From positions 1 through 21,960 of the forward strand of contig JAAOZZ010000189.1 of NCBI GenBank assembly GCA_012274175.1: a stretch of DNA of 21,960 bases, in the 5' to 3' direction. This DNA comes from Betaproteobacteria bacterium. GTDB taxonomy: Bacteria; Pseudomonadota; Gammaproteobacteria; Burkholderiales; Usitatibacteraceae. The notes beneath the pieces were generated by a model. The model had not been told where the DNA came from. It worked only from the letters and a program-made list of their open reading frames with translations, and did not search any database. The translations under genes were made by a program, and so were the position numbers. Below, one piece after another: positions 15,300-21,960 of the stretch (the stretch's first letter is position 1; every line of letters starts with the position of its first letter).

Positions 15300-16150
15300 C
15301 GGATCTCCATTGTCGCTCGTGCAGGAGTGCCGAGCATCGACTCGATGGCCGCCCGCTCCCGCTCGAGCAGCTTCACCACGGTGCCGCGCCGCGGGGGCGC
15401 CATGCGGCTGCGTATCGCCGCCACGGAGATCGCAGCGATCGTCTTCCCGCTGCCGTCTCGGACCGGCACCGCGACCGCCGCCATTTCCTCCAGGATGAGC
15501 CCGTCGTTCACCGCAAATCCCTGTCGCCGCGTCCTCGCCGCCATCTCCCTGAGGCTCGCGGGATCGATGCCGGGGTACGCCGCGAGCTTTGCGCGGTTGC
15601 GCGCGATCACGTGCCGCGCCTCGTCCTCCGGCAGTGCCGCAAGCAGGGCAAGGCTTCCGGCGCCCACGCCCAGGGGACGGAAGTCGCCCACGTTTAGCGT
15701 CAGCGTGCGGATGGGAAATGGGCCGATCTTGCGCGCCGCGCACAAGGCGCTGTCGCCATGGCGCAGCGAGAGGAAGATCGTGTCGCCGGTCTCCTCGGCG
15801 AGCTTCGCCATGCTCCGGTCCGCGAGCTCCACGATGTCGAATCGCGCGGCCGACGCGAGGCCCATCCGATACGCCTTGAGGCCGGGGAAGAAGCGGCGCG
15901 TCTCCGCGTCGTAGTCGACGAACGCGAGCTTGCGCAGGCTCAGGAGAAGGCGGTGTGCCGTCGGGCGCGAGAGGCCGGTCGCCGCGGCGAGCTCGTTCAG
16001 CGTCGTCCCGGCGAGCGGCCGGTCGACCACCGCCTCGAGGAGCGACATGCCGCGCTCGAGGCTCTGGCTCGTCGCACCAAGCGAGGCATCCTCGGCGGCG
16101 CGCGAGGGCGTTCGGGCTTTCTTCGGACTCGATCGCGGCACGGAGGGCAC
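15296..16150 (-). CDS. IclR-family transcriptional regulator
   Basis: The 284-residue protein has an N-terminal winged helix (about 30-90) with LNELAAATGLSRPTAHRLLL (51-70) as the helix-turn-helix. An IclR effector domain follows, visible as ALCAARKIGPFPIRTLTLNVGDFRPLG (136-160), RRQGFAVNDGLILEEMAAVAVPVRD (208-232) and ISVAA (241-245). The N-terminus is basic. Translation starts at GTG 16150, or at an in-frame GTG nine bases later; neither has a convincing ribosome site. It is the first gene of the minus-strand operon and divergent from the thiamine-diphosphate enzyme, so it probably controls both arms of the islet and itself. Such regulators usually sense the pathway's substrate or an intermediate. 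Confidence 0.9.
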   Translation of the reverse strand: MPSVPRSSPKKARTPSRAAEDASLGATSQSLERGMSLLEAVVDRPLAGTTLNELAAATGLSRPTAHRLLLSLRKLAFVDYDAETRRFFPGLKAYRMGLASAARFDIVELADRSMAKLAEETGDTIFLSLRHGDSALCAARKIGPFPIRTLTLNVGDFRPLGVGAGSLALLAALPEDEARHVIARNRAKLAAYPGIDPASLREMAARTRRQGFAVNDGLILEEMAAVAVPVRDGSGKTIAAISVAAIRSRMAPPRRGTVVKLLERERAAIESMLGTPARATMEIR

Positions 16151-16222
16151 GGAGTGGAAGGCGCGGGTGACGAGGCCACAAACCTTACCCCGAAGCGGGC
16201 CCTTTGGGAAGAAATGAGACAG

Positions 16223-16257
16223 TCATCTTGACTCGTGAGATGAAACGGGCCTACGCT
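16223..16257 (+). promoter_or_regulatory. Candidate promoter with overlapping palindromic operator, divergent region
   Basis: TTGACT (16228-16233) is a good -35; TACGCT (16252-16257) after 18 bases is a modest -10, placing the transcript start near 16264. A palindrome TCATCT-N9-AGATGA (16223-16228 and 16238-16243) covers the -35, and a shorter AGTCA-TCT-TGACT (16221-16233) is nested in it. This is a plausible IclR-protein operator. Confidence 0.4.
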
Positions 16258-16287
16258 CCATGCTCGAAACTGTGGAGGGCGCCTGCC

Positions 16288-18048
16288 GTGAACGCCTCGT
16301 CCAAGCCGAAGGAAGATCCCAGCACGCTGGTCCTCACCGGCGGTGCCGCCGTAGCACACATGTTCCGGCAGCACGGGGTCGGGCCGATCTTCGGCATGGG
16401 CGGATTCCAGCTCCTGCCGTTCTACGAGGCATGCCGCCAGCTGCGCCTGCAGCACATCCTCGTGAATGACGAGCGTTGCGGGGCTTTTGCCGCGGATGCG
16501 TACGCGCGCGTGACGAACCGCGTGGGCGTCGTCGATGCGACGCTCGGCCCGGGCGCCACCAACCTCGTCACCGGCCTCGCCGAGTCCTTCAACGCGGGCA
16601 TTCCGATCGTCGCCCTCGTCGCCGAGGCCCATCGCGAGCACGCCTGGAAGAACATGACCCAGGAGGTGCGCCAGCTCGAGATCCTGCGCCCGGTGGTGAA
16701 GGAGGTGATCCGGGTCGAGTCGATCCGCCGCGTTCCCGAGTTTGTGCGTCGCGCGTTCACCGTGGCCACCTCCGGCCGGCCGGGCCCTGCCATCGTTGCC
16801 CTGCCCGAGGACATCTCGCACGCGGAGTACGCGTTCGCCCTGACGGACCTGCGAATCGACGAAGGTTCCGTCGGAATTCCGTCGCACCGCTCGCGTCCGG
16901 ACGCATCGGACGTCGCTCGCGCGGCGGCGATGATCGCGAAGGCGAAGCGGCCGCTCCTGCTGGTGGGAGGCGGCATCCACCTTTCCCAGGCTTACGACGC
17001 GCTCCTCGCATTGGCCGGGTCCGAGGGGATCCCGGTCGCGCACACCATGAGCGGGAAGGGCGCGATCGCCTGCACCGATCCGTTGTCGGCCGGCCTCTTC
17101 GGTCGCTACGACAGGATCGCGAACGAGCTCATCGCGACGTCCGATTGCCTGCTCGTCGTCGGCTGCAAGCTCGGGGAGATCGCGACCCGGCGCTACTCCA
17201 TTATTCCCGATGCGGCTCCGCTCATCCACATCGACGTTCTCGGGGAGGAGATCGGCCGCACGACGCATGCCGACCTCGCGCTCGTCGGCGACGCGCGACT
17301 CGCTCTCGAGGATTTGGCCGCCGCGCTCGCGCCGCAGGGCCCGCGCCGCGGGGCTCGAGAGGGCTACTGCGCGGATGTCGCGGCGCGGATGGCGAAGTGG
17401 ATCGCCGGCGCGCGCGACCGCACGCAGTCGCGCGAGCGCCCAATCAACATCGGCAGGATCCTCGGCGAGATCAACCATATCCTTTCGGCGGACGACGTGC
17501 TTGTCGCCGACGGCGGATTCGCCGCGCACTGGGGCGCGCTCCTCTTCGATACGAAGCGCGCGGGGCGGCACTTCGTGCCCGACCGCGGCCTCGCGTCGAT
17601 CGGCTACGGCGCTCCGGCCGGCATCGGCGCCCAGATCGGGGTCGGGCCGGGCCGACGGGTCGTCGCATTGACCGGGGACGGCGGTTTCAACATGACCATG
17701 GGCGAGATGGAAACGGCGCGTCGCGTGGGAGCGAACTTCGTCCTGTGCGTGTTCAACAACGCCGCGTCCGGTTACGTGAAGGCGCTGCAGCATTCCATGT
17801 ACGGCGCCGGAAGCTACCAGTCGTCGGACCTGCACGAGCTCAACTACGCCGACGTGGGCAGGGCGCTCGGGTGCACGGGAATCCGCGTCGAGGATCCGGA
17901 GGAAGTGGCGAGCGCGCTCGAGAAGGGACTCGCCAACACGTCCACCCCGACCATTATCGACTTCGTGGTAACCCGCGATCCCGCCCGGATGCTCCCGGCC
18001 GTCGACAACCGTGCGCTCAAGGTGGCAAAGGGCGATCGCCCGGTATAG
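16288..18048 (+). CDS. Thiamine-diphosphate-dependent enzyme of the acetolactate synthase/benzoylformate decarboxylase type
   Basis: The 586-residue enzyme shows the usual three domains. The PYR domain (about 15-185) has the activating glutamate Glu62 in VNDERCGAFAADAYAR and LGPGATNLVTGLAES. A central Rossmann-like domain (about 205-340) includes RPLLLVGGGI. The PP domain (about 395-560) carries the ThDP/Mg motif GDG (463-465) through FNN. The GTG at 16288 is preferred because GGAGGG lies eight bases upstream (16274-16279) and the protein then begins at the normal family position; the upstream ATG at 16240 is possible. This superfamily includes acetolactate synthase, 2-keto-acid decarboxylases, oxalyl-CoA decarboxylase and sulfoacetaldehyde acetyltransferase, and the specific reaction is unclear. 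It heads the plus-strand arm with a TRAP transporter, so its substrate is likely the imported acid or a product of it. Confidence 0.85.
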   Translation: MNASSKPKEDPSTLVLTGGAAVAHMFRQHGVGPIFGMGGFQLLPFYEACRQLRLQHILVNDERCGAFAADAYARVTNRVGVVDATLGPGATNLVTGLAESFNAGIPIVALVAEAHREHAWKNMTQEVRQLEILRPVVKEVIRVESIRRVPEFVRRAFTVATSGRPGPAIVALPEDISHAEYAFALTDLRIDEGSVGIPSHRSRPDASDVARAAAMIAKAKRPLLLVGGGIHLSQAYDALLALAGSEGIPVAHTMSGKGAIACTDPLSAGLFGRYDRIANELIATSDCLLVVGCKLGEIATRRYSIIPDAAPLIHIDVLGEEIGRTTHADLALVGDARLALEDLAAALAPQGPRRGAREGYCADVAARMAKWIAGARDRTQSRERPINIGRILGEINHILSADDVLVADGGFAAHWGALLFDTKRAGRHFVPDRGLASIGYGAPAGIGAQIGVGPGRRVVALTGDGGFNMTMGEMETARRVGANFVLCVFNNAASGYVKALQHSMYGAGSYQSSDLHELNYADVGRALGCTGIRVEDPEEVASALEKGLANTSTPTIIDFVVTRDPARMLPAVDNRALKVAKGDRPV

Positions 18049-18065
18049 GACGGCGAAAACAACGA

Positions 18066-18083
18066 GGTCCGGGGCATCGGACC
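18066..18083 (+). other. Intercistronic hairpin between the ThDP enzyme and dctP
   Basis: A perfect 6-bp stem GGTCCG/CGGACC with a six-base loop lies in the 60-base gap. There is no T-run, so it is not a terminator. It could protect the transporter part of the mRNA from decay, as binding-protein genes are often expressed more highly than their neighbours. Confidence 0.3.
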
Positions 18084-18108
18084 GTACATCGATAGAGGAG
18101 AAGACCCG

Positions 18109-19113
18109 ATGGGCCACATTGTTCGTTTCGTGTCGTTCCTGGTTCTGGCGCTTTCCCTGCCGCTCTCGGCGGCGCCCGTCGAATGGAAGTTCGTCTCGAT
18201 CAGCCCCTCGGGCCAGATCTTCGCCAAGGTGTTCGAGGAGCTCGCGCAGGAGATCACCAGCAAGACGAACGGGCAGGTGAAGGTCACCTTCTACCCGGCA
18301 GGCGAGCTGCCCTACAAGGGCACCGAGTACATGCGCGTCACACAGCAGGGCCTGGTGCAGATGGCCGAGGTGGTGGGGGTGTTCAACTTCGGCGACGCCC
18401 CGCAGCTCGTCCTTCCCGACCTGCCTTACCTCGCGCTGAACGACCGCGAGGAGCAGATCCTGGCGCGCGACATGATGCCGGTCGCGGAAGCGGCTCTGCG
18501 CAAGCATGGGGTCGAGCCGATTGCATGGGGCGTCTATCCGCAGCGCGAGATCGTGATGCGCCAGCCGGTGAAGGGCCTCGCGGAGCTGAAGGGCAAGAAG
18601 ATCCGGACGGCGGGCGGGCTGGAATCGGAGTACCTGAAGGTATGGGGGTCCGTGCCCTCGTTCACCACGTGGGCGGAGGTGTACCCCGCTGTCCAGCGCG
18701 GCGTGATAGACGGCGTCATGACGGCCACCGTCGGCGTCCAGACCGCGAAGCTCTACGAGGTCGCGCCCTACTTCTTCAAGATCGACGGGCCGGTGAACCA
18801 CTTCTACATCAGCGTGAATCGCGCGGCATGGGATGCGCTGAGCCCGGAGTTGCGCAAGACCGTGAAGCAGGTGGGCGACGAGTGGACCAGGACCTGGGAG
18901 CGCAAGATCGTCCTGGGTGCCGACGTCCAGGCGCTGCAGCAGATGCAATCCAAGGGACAGATCAAGTCGGTCGTTTCCCTCTCGCAGGAGGACCGCGAGC
19001 GGACCCGCCGCGAGGTGATCCCCCTCCTGCGGGAATACGTGAAGACGAAGATCGGCGCGGATGGCGTGACGGCCTTAGAAAAGGTGCTGGGTGACCTCGG
19101 CCTGAAGAAGTGA
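18109..19113 (+). CDS. TRAP transporter solute-binding protein (DctP family)
   Basis: The 334-residue periplasmic protein captures a carboxylate for the TRAP permease. Residues 1-22 form a Sec signal peptide ending LSAA. The DctP-family pattern is clear: FYPAGELPYKGTEYMRVTQQGLVQMAEV (61-88), KGKKIRTAGG (161-170, where Arg166 would form the salt bridge to the substrate carboxylate) and AEVYPAVQRGVIDG (189-202). A strong AGAGGAGAAG precedes the ATG. It is followed directly by the membrane subunits, its TGA sharing a base with the dctQ ATG. The ligand cannot be named; the conserved arginine predicts an organic acid. Confidence 0.92.
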   Translation: MGHIVRFVSFLVLALSLPLSAAPVEWKFVSISPSGQIFAKVFEELAQEITSKTNGQVKVTFYPAGELPYKGTEYMRVTQQGLVQMAEVVGVFNFGDAPQLVLPDLPYLALNDREEQILARDMMPVAEAALRKHGVEPIAWGVYPQREIVMRQPVKGLAELKGKKIRTAGGLESEYLKVWGSVPSFTTWAEVYPAVQRGVIDGVMTATVGVQTAKLYEVAPYFFKIDGPVNHFYISVNRAAWDALSPELRKTVKQVGDEWTRTWERKIVLGADVQALQQMQSKGQIKSVVSLSQEDRERTRREVIPLLREYVKTKIGADGVTALEKVLGDLGLKK

Positions 19114-19598
19114 TGGGGGGGTTCCGAGGCGTCGTCCGCAAGCTCAACCGCGGGGCGGCGGCGCTCGCCGGCGCCGCTCTCCTCGCGATGATCGCGCTCA
19201 TCACGCTGCAGGTCGTCCTGCGCCGTTTCTTCAATTCGCCGATCGAATATACCGACGAGGTGTCCGGCTACCTGCTGGTGGCCGTGACGCTCCCCGCCCT
19301 GTCCTACGCGATGGAGAAGGGGGACCACATCCGCGTCGACATGGGGCTCGAGCGCCTGCCTCCCCCGGTGCTGCGGTGGTTTCGAATCGGCTGGTGCATC
19401 GTGGGCATCGCGTTCAGTGCCTTGCTCGCGTACGAAACCGCCGCCTACGCGCTCGAAAGCTCGCGCATGGCGAGCGTCTCCATAGATTCGCAGATGCTCC
19501 TCTGGCCGATCCAGGCGCTCGTCCCCGCGGGCTTCGTGCTGCTGGGGCTCGAGCTCGTCACGCAGCTCCTCGATGCCGCCGCCGGGCGATCCACGTGA
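19113..19598 (+). CDS. TRAP transporter small permease (DctQ family)
   Basis: The 161-residue inner-membrane protein has four predicted helices (about 16-38, 48-66, 88-108 and 127-150). The DctQ marks are LQVVLRRFFNSPIEYTDEVSGYLL (29-52) and MEKGDHIRVDM (68-78). It scaffolds the large permease in Na+-driven TRAP uptake. The ATG at 19113 overlaps the dctP stop, and the codon after it begins a run of seven G residues. Its TGA (19596-19598) overlaps the GTG start of the large subunit. Confidence 0.9.
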   Translation: MGGFRGVVRKLNRGAAALAGAALLAMIALITLQVVLRRFFNSPIEYTDEVSGYLLVAVTLPALSYAMEKGDHIRVDMGLERLPPPVLRWFRIGWCIVGIAFSALLAYETAAYALESSRMASVSIDSQMLLWPIQALVPAGFVLLGLELVTQLLDAAAGRST

Positions 19599-20887
19599 GC
19601 TGGGAGCTCGCGGGGACCCTATACGTCGTGCTGATGCTGGTGCTCCTTCTGGGGGGCGTCTGGATCGCGGTGGCCCTGGGGATGGTCGGGATCGTCGGCA
19701 TCGCCATCCTCCAACCGCCACTCCTCGCGGGCGTCGCCTCCGTCGTGTGGGGACAGCTCAACAGCTTCGTGCTCACCGCGGTGCCTCTCTTCCTGTTCAT
19801 GGGGTCGGTCCTCATGGGGAGCGGCGTCTCCGGACGGTTCTATCGCGGGCTCGCGCCGTGGCTCGCGCGCGTTCCCGGCGGGCTCGCGCAATCGAACATC
19901 GTCGCGTGCGCGATCTTCGCCGCGCTGTGCGGCTCGAGCGTCGCTACCGCCGGAGCGATCGGGTCCGTCGCAATTCCCGAGATGCGGTCGCGGGGCTACG
20001 ACCCGCGGATCACGGCCGGGACCCTCGCTGCCGGCGGCACGCTCGGGATCCTCATTCCCCCGTCGATCCCGTTCATCATCTACGGCTCGAGCGTCGGCGA
20101 ATCGGTGGGACGCCTCTTCGCGGCGGGATTGGTGCCGGGGCTGCTGCTCACGCTGCTCTTCATGTTGTTCCTCGGCGTCCAGGCGACGCTTCGCCCGGGC
20201 CTCGTGCCGGCGCACGCGAAGGCGCCCGTCCAGGGCAAGCTCAAGACCATTCCGGACATGGTGCCGATCCTCGCCCTGATCGTCGTCGTGCTCGGCGGAA
20301 TCTACGCGGGAGTGATGACGCCCACCGAGGCGGCGGGCGTGGGCGCGAGCGGCGCGCTGGGCATCGCGGCGTTGTACCGGAAGCTCTCGTGGGCCGTCCT
20401 TCGCCAGAGCCTGCTGGAGACCGTGCGCGCGAACGCGATGATCCTGCTGATCGTCGTCGCCGCGCAGGTGATGTCCTTCGCGCTCGTGTCGGCGGGCGTC
20501 CCCCGCGGCGTGGTCGGCTGGATCGCGGCGCTCGACGCTTCGCGCTGGGTTGTCTTCGGCGTGATCGTGGTCGCGTACCTGGTCCTCGGTTGCCTCATGG
20601 ATGCGTTGTCGCTCATGCTGCTCACGCTTCCCGTCGTCTACCCCATCGTGCAGGCTCTGGGCTTCGATCCGATCTGGTTCGGCGTGGTGCTCGTCCTGCT
20701 GCTGGAAATCGGGCTGATCACGCCGCCGGTCGGCATGAACCTGTTCGTCATCCAGGGCATCTCCGGTCGTCCCCTGGGCGAAGTCTCGTGGGGCGCGTTT
20801 CCCTACGTGATCATCATGCTGGTTGAGATCCTCTTGCTCGTGCTATTTCCTTCGATAGCGCTTTGGCTTCCTGCGAAGGCGTTCTGA
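19595..20887 (+). CDS. TRAP transporter large permease (DctM family)
   Basis: The 430-residue protein is the transport channel subunit with about 12 membrane helices. Family marks include FLFMGSVLMGSGVSGRFY (70-87 region), ALCGSSVATAGAIGSVAIPEM (substrate/Na+ hairpin), GGTLGILIPPSIPFIIYG, TPTEAAGVGA and LEIGLITPPVGMNLFVIQG. The start is the GTG at 19595, which overlaps the dctQ TGA (GTGA); the longer upstream frame is a shadow of dctQ. Together with DctP and DctQ this is a complete TRAP system of the separate-subunit type. The next gene starts 13 bases later, so it is probably in the same operon. Confidence 0.92.
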   Translation: MSWELAGTLYVVLMLVLLLGGVWIAVALGMVGIVGIAILQPPLLAGVASVVWGQLNSFVLTAVPLFLFMGSVLMGSGVSGRFYRGLAPWLARVPGGLAQSNIVACAIFAALCGSSVATAGAIGSVAIPEMRSRGYDPRITAGTLAAGGTLGILIPPSIPFIIYGSSVGESVGRLFAAGLVPGLLLTLLFMLFLGVQATLRPGLVPAHAKAPVQGKLKTIPDMVPILALIVVVLGGIYAGVMTPTEAAGVGASGALGIAALYRKLSWAVLRQSLLETVRANAMILLIVVAAQVMSFALVSAGVPRGVVGWIAALDASRWVVFGVIVVAYLVLGCLMDALSLMLLTLPVVYPIVQALGFDPIWFGVVLVLLLEIGLITPPVGMNLFVIQGISGRPLGEVSWGAFPYVIIMLVEILLLVLFPSIALWLPAKAF

Positions 20888-20900
20888 GCGACAGGCGCCG

Positions 20901-21734
20901 ATGCGAAGCGACAGCCACGGCGCGACGCTCATCCGACCCGGGATCTTCGTCGCCGACAGCGTCACGAGTCTCGGGTGGGTAGTCGGCGGCAATGTCGTCA
21001 TCGCCGGCTCGCATTGCGGTATATACGCGGCATACCTGGCTGCACGGGCGAAGGTGAGGGCAGTGATTTTGAACGACGCGGGGATCGGGTTGGACCAGGC
21101 GGGTATCGGTGGCCTTGCGTACCTCGAGCGAATCGGAACGCCCGCGGCCGCGATCGATCACCAGTCGGCCCGCATTGGGGACGGGCAGGACACCGCCGCC
21201 CGGGGCATCGTTTCCCATGTGAATGAAGCCGCCCGCGCGCTGGGATGCGTGCCGGGCCAAGGGACCGTGGAGGGCGCCATGCGGCTGCAGTTCGCTCCCG
21301 TGTCGCATGCGGACATTCCGGAGGTAAAGGAGGGACGTCATGTCCTCGAGCACGCCGGAGCGTACGCCGCGGTCGTCGGGGTGGATTCCGCGTCGCTGGT
21401 ATCGGACGAGGACGAGGCATGCATCATCGTGACCGCGTCCCACGGAGGGCTTCTTGGCGGAGATCCGGATTCGGCGCTCAGGGTCAGCGCCCGCGCGGTT
21501 TTCTTCAACGATGCCGGTGTTGGGCGTGACCACGCCGGGATTTCGAGGTTGCCGGAGCTTGATCGGCGCGGAGTAATCGCGGGCACGGTATCGCACTGGA
21601 CCGCCCGCATCGGAGATTCACGATCGAGTTGGCAGACAGGCGTCCTGTCGCACCTCAATCAGGCAGCCCAAAAGACCGGAGCGAAGCCCGGGATGCGCTT
21701 GGCCGACTTCATCCGGTCAATCGCCGGCGGCTGA
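20901..21734 (+). CDS. Unrecognised protein with two homologous halves
   Basis: I do not recognise this 277-residue family. It is an internal duplication. Repeat A (about 31-115) and repeat B (about 172-260) share the motifs SHxG (37-40 / 180-183), NDAGxGxDxAGI (58-69 / 203-214), H-x-[ST]-ARIGD (87-94 / 232-239) and SHxNxAA (105-111 / 250-256). Across the 58 columns from NDAG to the Gly after the last motif, 27 are identical. The repeated His, Asp, Asn and Arg residues in loops after short hydrophobic strands suggest an enzyme or ligand-binding alpha/beta protein with two similar sites. There is no signal peptide or membrane segment. It follows dctM by 13 bases, so it likely acts on the imported compound. 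Valine codons include 5 GTA and 3 GTT of 26, unlike the core genes. The ribosome site is weak. Confidence 0.75.
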   Translation: MRSDSHGATLIRPGIFVADSVTSLGWVVGGNVVIAGSHCGIYAAYLAARAKVRAVILNDAGIGLDQAGIGGLAYLERIGTPAAAIDHQSARIGDGQDTAARGIVSHVNEAARALGCVPGQGTVEGAMRLQFAPVSHADIPEVKEGRHVLEHAGAYAAVVGVDSASLVSDEDEACIIVTASHGGLLGGDPDSALRVSARAVFFNDAGVGRDHAGISRLPELDRRGVIAGTVSHWTARIGDSRSSWQTGVLSHLNQAAQKTGAKPGMRLADFIRSIAGG

Positions 21735-21819
21735 ACCGACGGCTTTGTCCAAGAAAGCAATGCCGCGCAGCAGGCGTGAGAGCGTGGTTGGAAGCGGCGG
21801 CAAAGGTCACGGTGCGAAG

Positions 21820-21842
21820 TGGAGCGGGTGAAGGGAATCGAA
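21820..21842 (+). repeat. Right attachment-site-like repeat (3' end of tRNA-Gly)
   Basis: These 23 bases are the T-loop-to-CCA part of the intact tRNA-Gly and are repeated exactly, in the same orientation, at 13421-13443. Confidence 0.85.
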
Positions 21843-21893
21843 CCCTCGTCGTAAGCTTGGGAAGCTTCTGCTCTGCCATTGAGCTACACCCGC
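21820..21893 (-). tRNA. tRNA-Gly (anticodon CCC)
   Basis: The minus strand folds as a 74-base tRNA. The acceptor is GCGGGTG paired with CACCCGC, followed by discriminator T and an encoded CCA. The D arm is GCTC/GAGC, the anticodon loop TTCCCAA gives anticodon CCC, and the T arm is AGGG-TTCGATTC-CCTT. It resembles E. coli tRNA-Gly(CCC) closely. The first anticodon-stem pair (27-43) is a G-A mismatch, which is slightly unusual. A -10-like TAAAAT (21911-21906) lies about a dozen bases upstream of the 5' end, without a clear -35. The gene is the apparent integration target of the adjoining islet. Confidence 0.95.
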
Positions 21894-21905
21894 GGCTCGC
21901 GCAGC

Positions 21906-21911
21906 ATTTTA
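21906..21911 (-). promoter_or_regulatory. Possible -10 element of the tRNA-Gly gene
   Basis: TAAAAT on the minus strand ends 13 bases before the tRNA 5' end, a normal distance for a -10. No -35-like hexamer is seen at the right spacing, so the call is weak. Confidence 0.3.
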
Positions 21912-21960
21912 CCGTTTCGCGCCCGCGAGCGGCGGTTCGTCGCAATCCACCGACGCTGCC

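Larger units (their letters stand above)
13421..21842. mobile_element. 8.4-kb tRNA-Gly-associated genomic islet
   Basis: A 23-bp direct repeat at 13421-13443 and 21820-21842 matches the 3' end of the tRNA-Gly gene that sits intact at the right edge. The islet lies on the 3' side of the tRNA, the orientation expected after site-specific integration that restores the tRNA. All genes between the repeats are accessory metabolic genes, while everything to the left is conserved core. The last gene uses valine codons GTA/GTT in 8 of 26 cases, against none of 25 in lptA plus hpf (hand counts). No integrase, excisionase or transposase is seen inside, so the islet is either a decayed insertion or was moved by an enzyme encoded elsewhere. 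Confidence 0.65.

Noticed and set aside
15997..18948. Minus-strand open frame of 983 codons
   Set aside because: It is antisense to the ThDP enzyme and dctP genes, has no family features and shows the biased composition of a shadow frame.
21709..21945. Minus-strand open frame of 78 codons containing SSMAEQKLP and TRVRFPSPAP
   Set aside because: This is a translation of the tRNA-Gly gene; such peptides are well-known false proteins in tRNA regions.
1..21960. CRISPR array, rRNA, phage or toxin-antitoxin genes
   Set aside because: No regularly spaced repeats, rRNA-like segments, or small paired genes with such features were seen in reading through the window.

Overview
This GC-rich window looks like chromosomal DNA of a betaproteobacterium. 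The main clue is the gene order kefB-type antiporter / kdsD-kdsC-lptC-lptA-lptB-rpoN-hpf-ptsN-hprK-rapZ. The presence of hprK beside ptsN and rapZ is typical of that class. No species can be named from the sequence alone.

Region 1 (1-2100): the membrane half of a probable sensor histidine kinase (minus strand, broken by an in-frame TAG) lies divergent from a type IV pilin-like gene. Between them are a consensus sigma-54 (-24/-12) promoter and TGTC/GACA palindromes about 100 bp upstream, an arrangement like PilS/PilR control of pilin. After a strong pilin terminator comes a 281-bp element with near-perfect terminal inverted repeats. It holds the collapsed remnant of a REP-associated (IS200-like) transposase.

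Region 2 (2104-13392): the conserved core. A CPA2 antiporter is divergent from a long plus-strand operon. KdsD and KdsC make Kdo, LptC/LptA/LptB export LPS, RpoN is sigma-54, HPF hibernates ribosomes, and PtsN/HprK/RapZ form the nitrogen-PTS and cell-envelope regulatory cluster. A Lon-substrate-binding-domain gene follows and overlaps mutY tail-to-tail by 65 bp.

Region 3 (13421-21842): an 8.4-kb accessory islet. It is bounded by a 23-bp direct repeat identical to the 3' end (T-loop through CCA) of the tRNA-Gly(CCC) at its right edge, the classic signature of integration into a tRNA gene. No integrase is present. The cargo is a divergent catabolic cassette. On the minus strand are an IclR regulator, an HpcH/HpaI-type aldolase and a cyclase-family hydrolase. 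On the plus strand are a thiamine-diphosphate enzyme, a complete TRAP transporter (DctP-DctQ-DctM) and an unrecognised protein built from two homologous halves. Valine codon use also differs from the core genes. The likely theme is uptake and carbon-carbon cleavage of an unknown organic acid. The islet and its duplicated protein are the best candidates in the window for something undescribed.
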